Origin: Bacteroidales bacterium
GTDB lineage: Bacteria; Bacteroidota; Bacteroidia; Bacteroidales; Muribaculaceae
NCBI GenBank assembly: GCA_004553095.1
Contig: SFMJ01000084.1
Coordinates: 1-7,342, forward strand
DNA length: 7,342 nucleotides
Reading direction: 5' to 3'
Positions 1 to 6,700 of this stretch are shown in pieces (position 1 is the first letter of the stretch; the number at the start of each line of letters is the position of its first letter). Made by a program: the position numbers and the translations under genes. Below the pieces are notes generated by a model. That model was not told where the DNA came from. It saw nothing but the letters and a program-made list of their open reading frames with translations, and searched no databases.

Positions 1-54
1 CTGACCATATCCGGCAGGCTGACCATATCCGGCGAGCTGACCATATCCGGCGGG
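1..54 (-). repeat. Three in-frame 18-bp tandem repeats encoding (P/L)AGYGQ
   Basis: Three head-to-tail copies occupy 1-18, 19-36 and 37-54. On the plus strand each begins ctgaccatatccggc and only the last three bases differ (agg, gag, ggg). They encode Pro/Leu-Ala-Gly-Tyr-Gly-Gln in the GYF_2 gene. The array touches the window edge, so the total copy number is unknown. Confidence 0.93.
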
Positions 55-348
55 CTGTACAGGGTCCGCTGATTGTATTGGCTGTACGGGTTGTACGGGC
101 TGTACGGGCTGTACGGGTTGCACCGGCTGTACGGGCTGTACCGGTTCTACCGGCTCTACATTTACCACCGGTTGCTGAGGGGAATAGAAGAGGTCAGCCA
201 TCTCAGGGAGAGTCGAAGCAGGTGCCCACTGGTCGAGACCTTGGCGCCACACAGGAGTGTTGGAGGTAAGACCATTGGCAAGTAATTGATCTTTGGGGAG
301 AGGGCCTACCTGCTGCCCATTGATGATCATAAAATACTTTTCATCCAT
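1..348 (-). CDS. GYF_2 (DUF4339) domain protein with Val-Gln-Pro and Ala-Gly-Tyr-Gly-Gln repeats, 3' end cut by window edge
   Basis: The frame runs 116 codons from an ATG at 348 to the window edge with no stop, so only the N-terminal part is present. An in-frame TAA at 361-363 makes this ATG the first possible start. Residues 4-54 read as a GYF_2/DUF4339 domain: KYFMIINGQQVGPLP, then TPVWRQGLDQWAPASTLPEM, with the Val-Trp and Trp-Ala-Pro pattern and Leu-Pro-Glu end typical of the family. Next come two Val-Glu-Pro units, seven Val-Gln-Pro units (70-90), a short break, and three Ala-Gly-Tyr-Gly-Gln hexads (99-116). GYF_2 domains are thought to be small adaptor modules; in bacteria they often precede a flexible linker and membrane segments. 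A membrane-bound C-terminus here is therefore likely but not visible. The gene follows secA by 41 nt with no terminator between, so co-transcription is plausible. The exact function is unknown. Confidence 0.85.
   Translation of the reverse strand, partial: MDEKYFMIINGQQVGPLPKDQLLANGLTSNTPVWRQGLDQWAPASTLPEMADLFYSPQQPVVNVEPVEPVQPVQPVQPVQPVQPVQPVQPIQSADPVQPAGYGQLAGYGQPAGYGQ
79..159 (-). repeat. Nine in-frame 9-bp tandem repeats encoding Val-(Gln/Glu)-Pro
   Basis: Nine consecutive 9-bp units encode two Val-Glu-Pro and seven Val-Gln-Pro tripeptides in the GYF_2 gene. The commonest unit on the coding strand is GTACAGCCC, with synonymous changes such as GTGCAACCC. The synonymous drift suggests the peptide is kept by selection and the array is not a very recent expansion. 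A Pro-rich array of this kind would form an extended linker. Confidence 0.93.
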
Positions 349-389
349 AACTATAAGGATTTAAGATGGTTAGAGAGATAATTTCAGAA

Positions 390-3300
390 TTACTGACCAC
401 GGCCGCAGCAGTTCTTATACTTCTTACCGCTGCCGCAGGGACAAGGATCATTACGACCCACTTTAGGTTGCGCCTTGATGGGCTGGGTTACGGGTCTACC
501 ACCGCGGTTGGCATTCATAGCGGCTTGACGCTGAGCGGTTTCCCCTTCGTATGTTTCGCGAGTAGTGCTATATCCTGCGTAAGGGTTAGGCACACCTCCG
601 GCGGGAGCCTGAGTGATAGAAGCGTTGCGAGGCTGGGCATAAACGGGGCGACGGCGACGCTCCTCCTCCTGCTTGCGGCGAGCCTCCTCGGCAGCCTTTT
701 CAGCAGCCTTTGAGTCCTCATAGTCGGGCACAGCCTTGCGGCCACGCATCAGAGTAGACACAGACTTGGAGTTCATCTCCACGAGCATCTTCTCCCAGAT
801 GTTGTAAGCCTCAATCTTGTAGATCACCAGCGGGTCTTTCTGCTCGTAGGTGGCATTCTGCACAGCCTTGCGGAGTTCATCCATTTCGCGGAGTTGCTCC
901 TGCCAGCAAGAGTCGATCGAAGAGAGGAGCACGGCCTTCTCCCACGCTTTGGCAAGTGGTTTGCAACCATTGTTGTAACACTCCTCGATATCGGCACGGA
1001 TGTTGAACATACGTCTGCCATCGGTCATAGGCACGCCGATCGGGCCTTTGGCACCCTTCTCCTCAACGAAATCCTTGACGTATGGCATGATCTCGGCACA
1101 TAGTTTCTCCTTCTTGCGCTCCATAGTAGCCAAGACAGACTCAGCGATCCGGGCAGATATCTCCTGCTCATCGAGTTTGCCATATTCAGCCTCGGTGAAG
1201 GGGACTTCGATGGCGAAGAGGCTGTTGAGTTCTTCGGAGAAACTTTCGAAAGAGTCGAAGCGAGTCGAAGCGAGTGAATCGCTCAACTCATATACCATAT
1301 TGGCGATATCGACGCCAATGCGCTCACCCTTGAGGGCATTCTGACGGCGAGAATATACGCCGCGACGCTGAGCATTCATCACATCGTCATATTCTACGAG
1401 GCGCTTACGGATACCGAAGTTATTCTCCTCGACACGTTTCTGAGCATTTTCGATGCTCTTGGTCACCATGCTGTTTTCGATCATCTCGCCCTCCTTGAAC
1501 CCGAGGCGGTCGAGCATCTTAACGACGCGGTCGTTGGCGAAGAGACGCATCACAGTGTCTTCGAAAGAGACGAAGAAAACGGAGCTACCGGGGTCACCTT
1601 GACGACCGGCACGACCACGCAACTGGCGGTCGACACGTCGCGACTCATGGCGCTCGGTACCGATGATGGCGAGACCGCCGGCGGCTTTCACCTCGGGCGA
1701 AAGCTTGATATCCGTACCACGACCTGCCATATTGGTGGCGATGGTGACAGTGCCCTTCTGGCCGGCGAGAGCCACGATTTCAGCCTCCTTCTGGTGGAGC
1801 TTGGCATTGAGCACCTGGTGGTCGATCTTGCGGAGTTTCAGCATCTTGGAGAGCAACTCGGAGATCTCTACCGATGTTGTGCCGACCAGCACGGGGCGAC
1901 CCACAGCGATCATATCCTCGATCTCCTGAATCACGGCGGCATATTTCTCCTTCTTGGTTCGATATACGCGGTCGTTCATATCATTGCGGATCACCGGACG
2001 ATTGGTCGGGATCTCGATGACATCGAGCTTGTATATATCATAGAACTCGCCCGCTTCGGTCATGGCCGTACCGGTCATACCGGCGAGTTTGCGATACATA
2101 CGGAAGTAATTTTGCAGCGTGATGGTGGCGTAGGTCTGAGTGGCAGCCTCCACCTTAACACCCTCCTTGGCCTCGATAGCCTGATGGAGGCCATCGGAAT
2201 AGCGGCGCCCCTCCATGATACGTCCGGTCTGCTCATCGACGATCTTGATCTTATTATCATCGATCACATATTCGACATCCTTGTCGAATAGAGTGTATGC
2301 CTTAAGCAGCTGATTGACAGTATGTACACGCTCCGACTTGATCGAATAGTTCTGGAGGAGATTATCCTTCTTCTCGCGCTTTTCATCGGCTGTGAGCTGT
2401 TCATTCTCGACGGCACTGAGCTGCGAGGCGATGTCGGGGAGGATGAAGAAATCGGGGTCGGTGGTGGTGCCGGAGAGGACTTCGATACCCTTATCGGTGA
2501 GTTCGATAGAGTGATTCTTCTCATCGATCACGAAATAGAGGGGCTCTACGGCCACGGGCATTTCGCGGTTGTTGTCAGCCATATATTTAGCCTCGACCTT
2601 GAGGAGCAAGGGCTTGATACCCTCCTCGGAGAGATAACGGATCAGGGGACCATGCTTGGGGAGTGCCTTATAGACGCGGAATAGAGCGAGGCCACCATTC
2701 TCGAGGTCGCCGGCAGAGATCTTCTCCTTGGCCTCGAGCAGGAGCTGCTGAGCGAGTTTGCGCTGAGCATTCACCACCTTCTCGACATTGGGTTTGAACT
2801 CATTGAACATCTGATCGTCGCCCTTAGGCACCGGGCCAGAGATGATAAGAGGCGTACGAGCATCGTCGATCAAGACGGAGTCGACCTCATCGACGATGGC
2901 ATAATAATGCTCTTCGCGCTGCACGAGGTCTTGGGTCTGCACAGCCATATTGTCTCGTAGATAGTCGAAACCGAACTCATTGTTCGTACCGAATGTGATA
3001 TCGCAGGCGTAAGCTTGGCGGCGATCTTCGGAGTTAGGCTCGGTCTTGTCGATACAAGCCACTGTGAGTCCATGGAACTGATAGAGGGGCCCCATCCACT
3101 CGGAGTCACGCTTGGCGAGGTAATCATTGACCGTAACGACATGGACACCCTCGCCGGTGAGGGCGTTGAGGAACACAGGGAGAGTAGCCACGAGGGTCTT
3201 ACCCTCACCGGTTGCCATCTCGGCGATGTTGTTGGTGACCTTGCCATTGTTGGTGATGCCATGGAGCACCATACCACCGATGAGCTGCACGTCATAGTGC

Positions 3301-3812
3301 ATCATATCCCAGGTGACCAGGTTGCCACCTGCCATCCAGGAGTGCTTGTAGATAGCCTTATCGCCATCGATGGTGATAAAATCCTTACCCTGACGAGCCA
3401 ATTGGCGGTCAGCCTCGGTGGCCGTCACCTCGATGGTTTCATTCTCCTTGAAACGACGAGCCGTCTCCTTGACCACGGCAAACACTTCGGGGAGAGCCGC
3501 GTCAAGATCGCGGGCATATTGGGTAAACATCTCCTCGCGGAGGTCGTCGATTTTCTTCCAGAGCGACTCACGCTTGTCATAATCGAGCGACTCGATCTGA
3601 GCTCGAAGCTCATCCATCTGCCTCTTATACTCGGCAGCATTGCCACGGATATGATCGCGCACCTTGTCGATGCGAGCGCGGAGTTCATCGTTAGAGATAG
3701 TCAGGATCTCCTCCGAGATGGGGTTGATCTCTGTTTTGAGGCGATTCCATAGGGGACGCACGGAGCGTTCAGACTGATCGCCAAAGATTTTTTTGAAAAA
3801 TTTATTTATCAT
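390..3812 (-). CDS. secA: Preprotein translocase ATPase SecA
   Basis: SecA is the motor that pushes unfolded preproteins through SecYEG, acting at the inner face of the cytoplasmic membrane. The 1140-residue product carries all hallmarks. Walker A is MATGEGKT (199-206), followed by VVTVNDYLAKRD and FGFDYLRDNM. The DEVD Walker B is at 308-311, followed by DDARTPLIISG. The preprotein-binding region follows, then KLAGMTGTA (575-583), TNMAGRGTDIKL (693-704) and the arginine-finger motif RQLRGRAGRQGDPGSS (729-744). The helical scaffold is in the C-terminal third. A Lys/Glu/Arg coil (1035-1055) and a Gln/Pro/Ala-rich linker lead to a zinc tail with C1124, C1126, C1135 and C1136 (CxCx8CC), which in SecA binds SecB or ribosomes. 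It is about 240 residues longer than E. coli SecA because of insertions near 55-103, 121-171 and 340-425 plus the long linker; large SecA is usual in Bacteroidetes. The start is fixed by an in-frame TAG six nucleotides upstream of the ATG. The leader is A/T-rich with no Shine-Dalgarno motif. Confidence 0.99.
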   Translation of the reverse strand: MINKFFKKIFGDQSERSVRPLWNRLKTEINPISEEILTISNDELRARIDKVRDHIRGNAAEYKRQMDELRAQIESLDYDKRESLWKKIDDLREEMFTQYARDLDAALPEVFAVVKETARRFKENETIEVTATEADRQLARQGKDFITIDGDKAIYKHSWMAGGNLVTWDMMHYDVQLIGGMVLHGITNNGKVTNNIAEMATGEGKTLVATLPVFLNALTGEGVHVVTVNDYLAKRDSEWMGPLYQFHGLTVACIDKTEPNSEDRRQAYACDITFGTNNEFGFDYLRDNMAVQTQDLVQREEHYYAIVDEVDSVLIDDARTPLIISGPVPKGDDQMFNEFKPNVEKVVNAQRKLAQQLLLEAKEKISAGDLENGGLALFRVYKALPKHGPLIRYLSEEGIKPLLLKVEAKYMADNNREMPVAVEPLYFVIDEKNHSIELTDKGIEVLSGTTTDPDFFILPDIASQLSAVENEQLTADEKREKKDNLLQNYSIKSERVHTVNQLLKAYTLFDKDVEYVIDDNKIKIVDEQTGRIMEGRRYSDGLHQAIEAKEGVKVEAATQTYATITLQNYFRMYRKLAGMTGTAMTEAGEFYDIYKLDVIEIPTNRPVIRNDMNDRVYRTKKEKYAAVIQEIEDMIAVGRPVLVGTTSVEISELLSKMLKLRKIDHQVLNAKLHQKEAEIVALAGQKGTVTIATNMAGRGTDIKLSPEVKAAGGLAIIGTERHESRRVDRQLRGRAGRQGDPGSSVFFVSFEDTVMRLFANDRVVKMLDRLGFKEGEMIENSMVTKSIENAQKRVEENNFGIRKRLVEYDDVMNAQRRGVYSRRQNALKGERIGVDIANMVYELSDSLASTRFDSFESFSEELNSLFAIEVPFTEAEYGKLDEQEISARIAESVLATMERKKEKLCAEIMPYVKDFVEEKGAKGPIGVPMTDGRRMFNIRADIEECYNNGCKPLAKAWEKAVLLSSIDSCWQEQLREMDELRKAVQNATYEQKDPLVIYKIEAYNIWEKMLVEMNSKSVSTLMRGRKAVPDYEDSKAAEKAAEEARRKQEEERRRRPVYAQPRNASITQAPAGGVPNPYAGYSTTRETYEGETAQRQAAMNANRGGRPVTQPIKAQPKVGRNDPCPCGSGKKYKNCCGRGQ

Positions 3813-3851
3813 TGTCTATTATAATTTTCGATATTAATGGAAGTTAACTGA

Positions 3852-3872
3852 TCGATGATTATTTTTCATCGA
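3852..3872. repeat. 7-bp inverted repeat across the AlkP-like gene stop codon
   Basis: The arms tcgatga (3852-3858) and tcatcga (3866-3872) are perfect complements around a 7-nt A/T loop that includes the stop codon of the AlkP-like gene. In the direction of transcription no U-run follows, so it does not look like an intrinsic terminator. It lies just upstream of secA. Chance occurrence is quite possible. Confidence 0.4.
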
Positions 3873-5448
3873 GAGGGAGAGCTTTATGTGTAGCGCCGTT
3901 GGGAGCACGTATATGGAGAGTATTGGTCAATGTAGGTGCAATCCTGACGGCTTCGACAGTGGTGTTGATGCGAGTTGGAGCCACCCCCGGCGCTCTGATG
4001 AAAGCGGGAGTAAGTATCGATGCATGACGGACCACCCTCTCTTGGACCGGGAGTTGCTCATCGTAAGCCACCCTCCATCCCGGGGAGAAATGTAAGAATA
4101 TATCGCCGCAATATTGCAGGTCTACGCCCAATCGAATATCACGACAAGCCTCTGATGCAGAGGATATTACATCATCGATGGTATAGGCTTCAGCCACACC
4201 GCTCATCTTGATCAAGAAGGAGCGAGCCTCAGCCAACACATCGGCAGTGTTGATACGAGTATTCTCGAGGACCTTACGATCGAAGAAGACTTGATCATCG
4301 CGAAACTCGAGCACGTAAGAGGCAGCGCCGAAGCGAGCCGAAAGATATGAATTGAGGAGAGAGCGGGCTCTCTTGGTGGAGAAGACCCCGGTAGGTATCT
4401 TATACTTGCTGTCGTCGAGGTTGGGGTCGTTGTAATGTCCGGTAGAAGAAAGCCAAATTATGACATTTTGAGCACCGACCGACTTATCGACGGCGCTGAT
4501 GAGACGAGCCAACTGGCCGTCGAGGCGTAGATAGGCATCGATCAGTTCGGCATTGACAGCGCCGGATGATGAATATTTGAACGGGGCGAGTGAATAAGCC
4601 ACGTTGAGCATATCGGTTTCGCCCGGGGTATTTCCGAGGTTAAGATTATTAATCAGATCAATAGCAACATCGGTCACCTCGCGATTGGCGAAAGGAGAGT
4701 TGGCAAAACGGAGGTAGACATCGCGATCGCGCTGAGAGAAAGAATGGCGGAAAGGAGAGATTCGTCTTTTCTGAGATATACCCTCCACCTTATTAAAAGA
4801 GGCGGAAGGGGTCCAGACCATAGTGTCAATACGCGAAGCGAGCGAGCGGCTGAGATTGCGCGAATAGACACTTGAGGGGATGGCATTATAATAGGAAGAA
4901 GATGCCCAATTGCCCGACGAATTGTTGAGCCAGATGGCTCCTGTGCCGGCATGTCCTGCCATGATGACAGCCTGCTGCGGGTCTATAGCCACGGAATATA
5001 TCTTGGCGGCTCCGGCGGCATCAATCACGAGTTCATCGGCTATGGTGGATAGCCTCAAGGCTGTCGGGGTGAAGGAGTCGTTGGAAATCGAGAGGGCATC
5101 GGCGGGAGTGAGGGGTGGACGATGTGTCACCCTCGACTGTTTTACCTCATAAATATTGGCGGAGGGGACACCCGTTTCAGAGGGATAAGCACCGGTGTAA
5201 AGGAGGGCTGTGGCAGATGTGGCATCGAGGCGAGAAGTCTTGAAATCGACGTCGCGCATATACACACCATCAGCGAGCAAGGCCTTGAAGCCCTTCTCGC
5301 CGAAATAATCGCGAAGATATTCTATATAGTCGGTGCGGAGCTGATCAACGACGATACCGACCACGAGACGTGGTCGCGCCTGACCTCCTTGAGCGGCGAG
5401 CGACAGAGCTGCCGCCACCGACAACACCGAGAGAGCGAGTCTCTTCAT
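3859..5448 (-). CDS. Secreted alkaline-phosphatase-superfamily (type I phosphodiesterase/PglZ-like) protein, probably catalytically degenerate
   Basis: The 529-residue product starts with a signal peptide (MKRLALSVLSVAAALSLAAQ) without a lipobox Cys, so it should be exported to the periplasm as a soluble protein. This decides the start: the open frame extends 22 codons further up, but those residues are not signal-like and lie inside the upstream gene. The fold is recognised from RLVVGIVVDQLRTDY (first metal Asp, D35), GEKGFKALLADGVY, LDATSATALLYTGAYPSETG (candidate nucleophile T77), MAGHAGTGAIWL, DAYLRLDGQLARLI (304-317), and a final HASILTPAFIRAPG block with H475 followed by VEAVRIAPTL. Compared from memory with PafA-type phosphatases, the Asp and His of the usual STDYxGH motif are absent (AYSLAPFKY, 284-292). 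The Asp-His pair of TADHG is replaced by SSTGH (334-338). Phosphate hydrolysis is therefore doubtful and the substrate unknown. It sits between the lnb-like gene and secA. Family assignment is firm; function is not. Confidence 0.87.
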   Translation of the reverse strand: MKRLALSVLSVAAALSLAAQGGQARPRLVVGIVVDQLRTDYIEYLRDYFGEKGFKALLADGVYMRDVDFKTSRLDATSATALLYTGAYPSETGVPSANIYEVKQSRVTHRPPLTPADALSISNDSFTPTALRLSTIADELVIDAAGAAKIYSVAIDPQQAVIMAGHAGTGAIWLNNSSGNWASSSYYNAIPSSVYSRNLSRSLASRIDTMVWTPSASFNKVEGISQKRRISPFRHSFSQRDRDVYLRFANSPFANREVTDVAIDLINNLNLGNTPGETDMLNVAYSLAPFKYSSSGAVNAELIDAYLRLDGQLARLISAVDKSVGAQNVIIWLSSTGHYNDPNLDDSKYKIPTGVFSTKRARSLLNSYLSARFGAASYVLEFRDDQVFFDRKVLENTRINTADVLAEARSFLIKMSGVAEAYTIDDVISSASEACRDIRLGVDLQYCGDIFLHFSPGWRVAYDEQLPVQERVVRHASILTPAFIRAPGVAPTRINTTVEAVRIAPTLTNTLHIRAPNGATHKALPLDEK

Positions 5449-6667
5449 AAGCGGGTGATTTAGCCGATTTATTTTTCTTATAGTTATAGCCCTCAGCGCG
5501 GGGGATAAGGGCATAGGTTATCGCCATAATCATGGTGAGCACCATGAGAGGGAAGAAGGCAGGGTTGGCACACTGCTGCTGGAATGGCCAAACGATGCCA
5601 CTCACCAAGAGGGCGATGATGTTGTAATAAGCGATTGCCAAGGAGAGCCATCGGAGTCGGCGACCCGACCAGATGCTCGCGGCAAAAATGAGTTGGAGAG
5701 GATTGAGCCATATCAGCAACATATTGGGCGATGTGGCCTCATGACTACTGAAGAAGACTAAGAAAGTAACGACACACCCTACCAGACCTATCACACTGAA
5801 GATCAGAGAATAGAGCCAACGCCACACTCTCTTACGGCGCCATTGAAGCCAGCTTAGGAGCGCGATGACTACCAGGAGAGACAATGACAAAGTCAATGGA
5901 GTGGCTATCCAAGGGGTGGGACCGAGGGTGGCATCGGGAAGACCGTCGAAGACGACACGATGTTGCGCCACCAAGGGACGGCCGTCGGCAAAGTGAGCAC
6001 CATCCACCTTCTTCATCATCTCGAGGGGCACGAACATCTCCTGACGGCCGGTGATCGGGATGTCGATGCCGGAGCCGAGAGCGAGGTCAATGCCAAACTG
6101 ATACCAGGGATAATCGCGATGATATGCACGCATCTCGCGGCGGAACGAGCCGTAAGTTATCGAATCGGGATAGATGATGCGCGAAGATGCCACCTGATCG
6201 AGGCGATCGAGGATGCGAGTGGCGCAATTATCCTTGACATAGTTGTAGCGATACACTCGATTGGCGGGAAGAGCCTCTGTGCGGAGCAGGGAGAGCAACT
6301 TCGAGGCCTCTGCGGGAGTCAGGTTGAGGTCTTGCTCTTCGACATGGCGACCGAACATCATATACTCCTGCATAAAGAGAGAGAATGAATAAGAAGAGAG
6401 CATATAGTCGGTCTCACCCTTGACGAATCGATATACGAAATTGGGCTGGGCGAAATCGAAAGTGCCATAATTCCATACTGAGTCAACCGGAGTGCCGAAT
6501 CTGTCGACACCTCTTATGCGTATGGCCTCATGGCCACAGAGTTCGTAGACCTCGCTACCCGGCCAGCAGGTGACGAGACTTACTACAACCGAATCCTGTC
6601 GCTCGCCGGCGATAGAGACCGAGACGAGCAGCAGGATTGCGTATATCAGTGTCAATAGACGTTTCAT
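5345..6667 (-). CDS. lnb: DUF4105 / Lnb-type integral membrane protein, likely lipoprotein N-acyltransferase; C-terminus probably frameshifted
   Basis: The N-terminus is a signal or anchor helix (MKRLLTLIYAILLLVSVSIA). A periplasmic DUF4105 domain (about 24-245) follows, with SLVTCWPGSEVYELCGHEAI (C34, C44, H46), VWNYGTFDF, NFVYRFVKGETDYML, NLTPAEASKL, RVYRYNYVKDNCATRILD (C148) and PWYQFGIDLALGSG. About five membrane helices follow, near 256-274, 284-306, 315-333, 340-360 and 371-389. The DUF4105 domain is now called the Lnb N-terminal domain; Lnb enzymes, including those of Bacteroides, are linked to N-terminal acylation of lipoproteins. H46 and C148 could form a papain-like Cys/His pair (inference). 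The start is firm: TAA lies directly before the ATG. It follows asnS by 33 nt. The last 42 residues of this 440-residue frame are Arg/Ser/Gly-rich and overlap the next gene by 104 nt, unlike the family. One extra base in the A-run at 5472-5476 would end the protein at 399 residues, at 5469. Confidence 0.85.
   Translation of the reverse strand: MKRLLTLIYAILLLVSVSIAGERQDSVVVSLVTCWPGSEVYELCGHEAIRIRGVDRFGTPVDSVWNYGTFDFAQPNFVYRFVKGETDYMLSSYSFSLFMQEYMMFGRHVEEQDLNLTPAEASKLLSLLRTEALPANRVYRYNYVKDNCATRILDRLDQVASSRIIYPDSITYGSFRREMRAYHRDYPWYQFGIDLALGSGIDIPITGRQEMFVPLEMMKKVDGAHFADGRPLVAQHRVVFDGLPDATLGPTPWIATPLTLSLSLLVVIALLSWLQWRRKRVWRWLYSLIFSVIGLVGCVVTFLVFFSSHEATSPNMLLIWLNPLQLIFAASIWSGRRLRWLSLAIAYYNIIALLVSGIVWPFQQQCANPAFFPLMVLTMIMAITYALIPRAEGYNYKKNKSAKSPAYEETRSLGVVGGGSSVARRSRRSGATTSRGRYRR
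5472..5476 (-). other. A-run and suspected 1-nt deletion (or slippery site) near the end of the lnb-like gene
   Basis: On the coding strand the frame reads TAT AAG AAA AAT AAA TCG. With six instead of five A's it would read TAT AAG AAA AAA TAA, stopping at 5469-5471, 20 nt before the start of the AlkP-like gene. Without the extra base the frame runs on through that gene's signal-peptide codons as a low-complexity Arg/Ser tail. It may be a real indel, a base-calling error in a homopolymer, or polymerase slippage; the sequence alone cannot decide. Confidence 0.5.
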
Positions 6668-6700
6668 TTAGCTTATAGTGTGCTACTTAGAGTGCGAGCC

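Noticed and set aside
1..159. CRISPR or intergenic minisatellite array
   Set aside because: Units of 9 and 18 bp are directly adjacent with no spacers and are in frame with a coding gene.
73..285. Plus-strand open frame with Leu-Tyr-Gly repeats
   Set aside because: The repeat peptide is the opposite-strand reading of the Val-Gln-Pro array in the GYF_2 gene, which has a real domain in its own frame.
349..389. Terminator or promoter between secA and the GYF_2 gene
   Set aside because: No stem followed by a T-run and no Bacteroidetes -7/-33 pair is visible in the 41 nt.
1599..2291. Long plus-strand open frame (230 codons) opposite secA
   Set aside because: It is fully antisense to the conserved SecA helicase region, its product shows no recognisable domain, and the codon bias of secA readily leaves the opposite strand open.
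3015..3752. Long plus-strand open frame (245 codons) opposite the secA 5' part
   Set aside because: It is antisense to the Walker A/B region of SecA; the His/Asp/Leu-rich product looks like the mirror of secA codons and has no domain of its own.
3788..3794. 7-nt A-run (coding strand) at secA codons 7-9 as a slippage site
   Set aside because: It simply encodes Lys-Lys-Ile in the conserved SecA N-terminus; the frame is intact and nothing suggests frameshifting.
3813..3858. Promoter for secA in the 46-nt gap
   Set aside because: The gap is A/T-rich, but I see neither a TAnnTTTG -7 box nor a TTTG -33 box of the Bacteroidetes type, so no promoter is called.
5449..5514. 22-codon N-terminal extension of the AlkP-like gene
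   Set aside because: It would bury the signal peptide behind a polar stretch and overlap the lnb-like gene; the ATG at 5448 gives a proper signal sequence.
5960..6388. Plus-strand 142-codon open frame opposite the lnb-like gene
   Set aside because: It lies wholly inside a clear coding gene on the other strand and has no family features.
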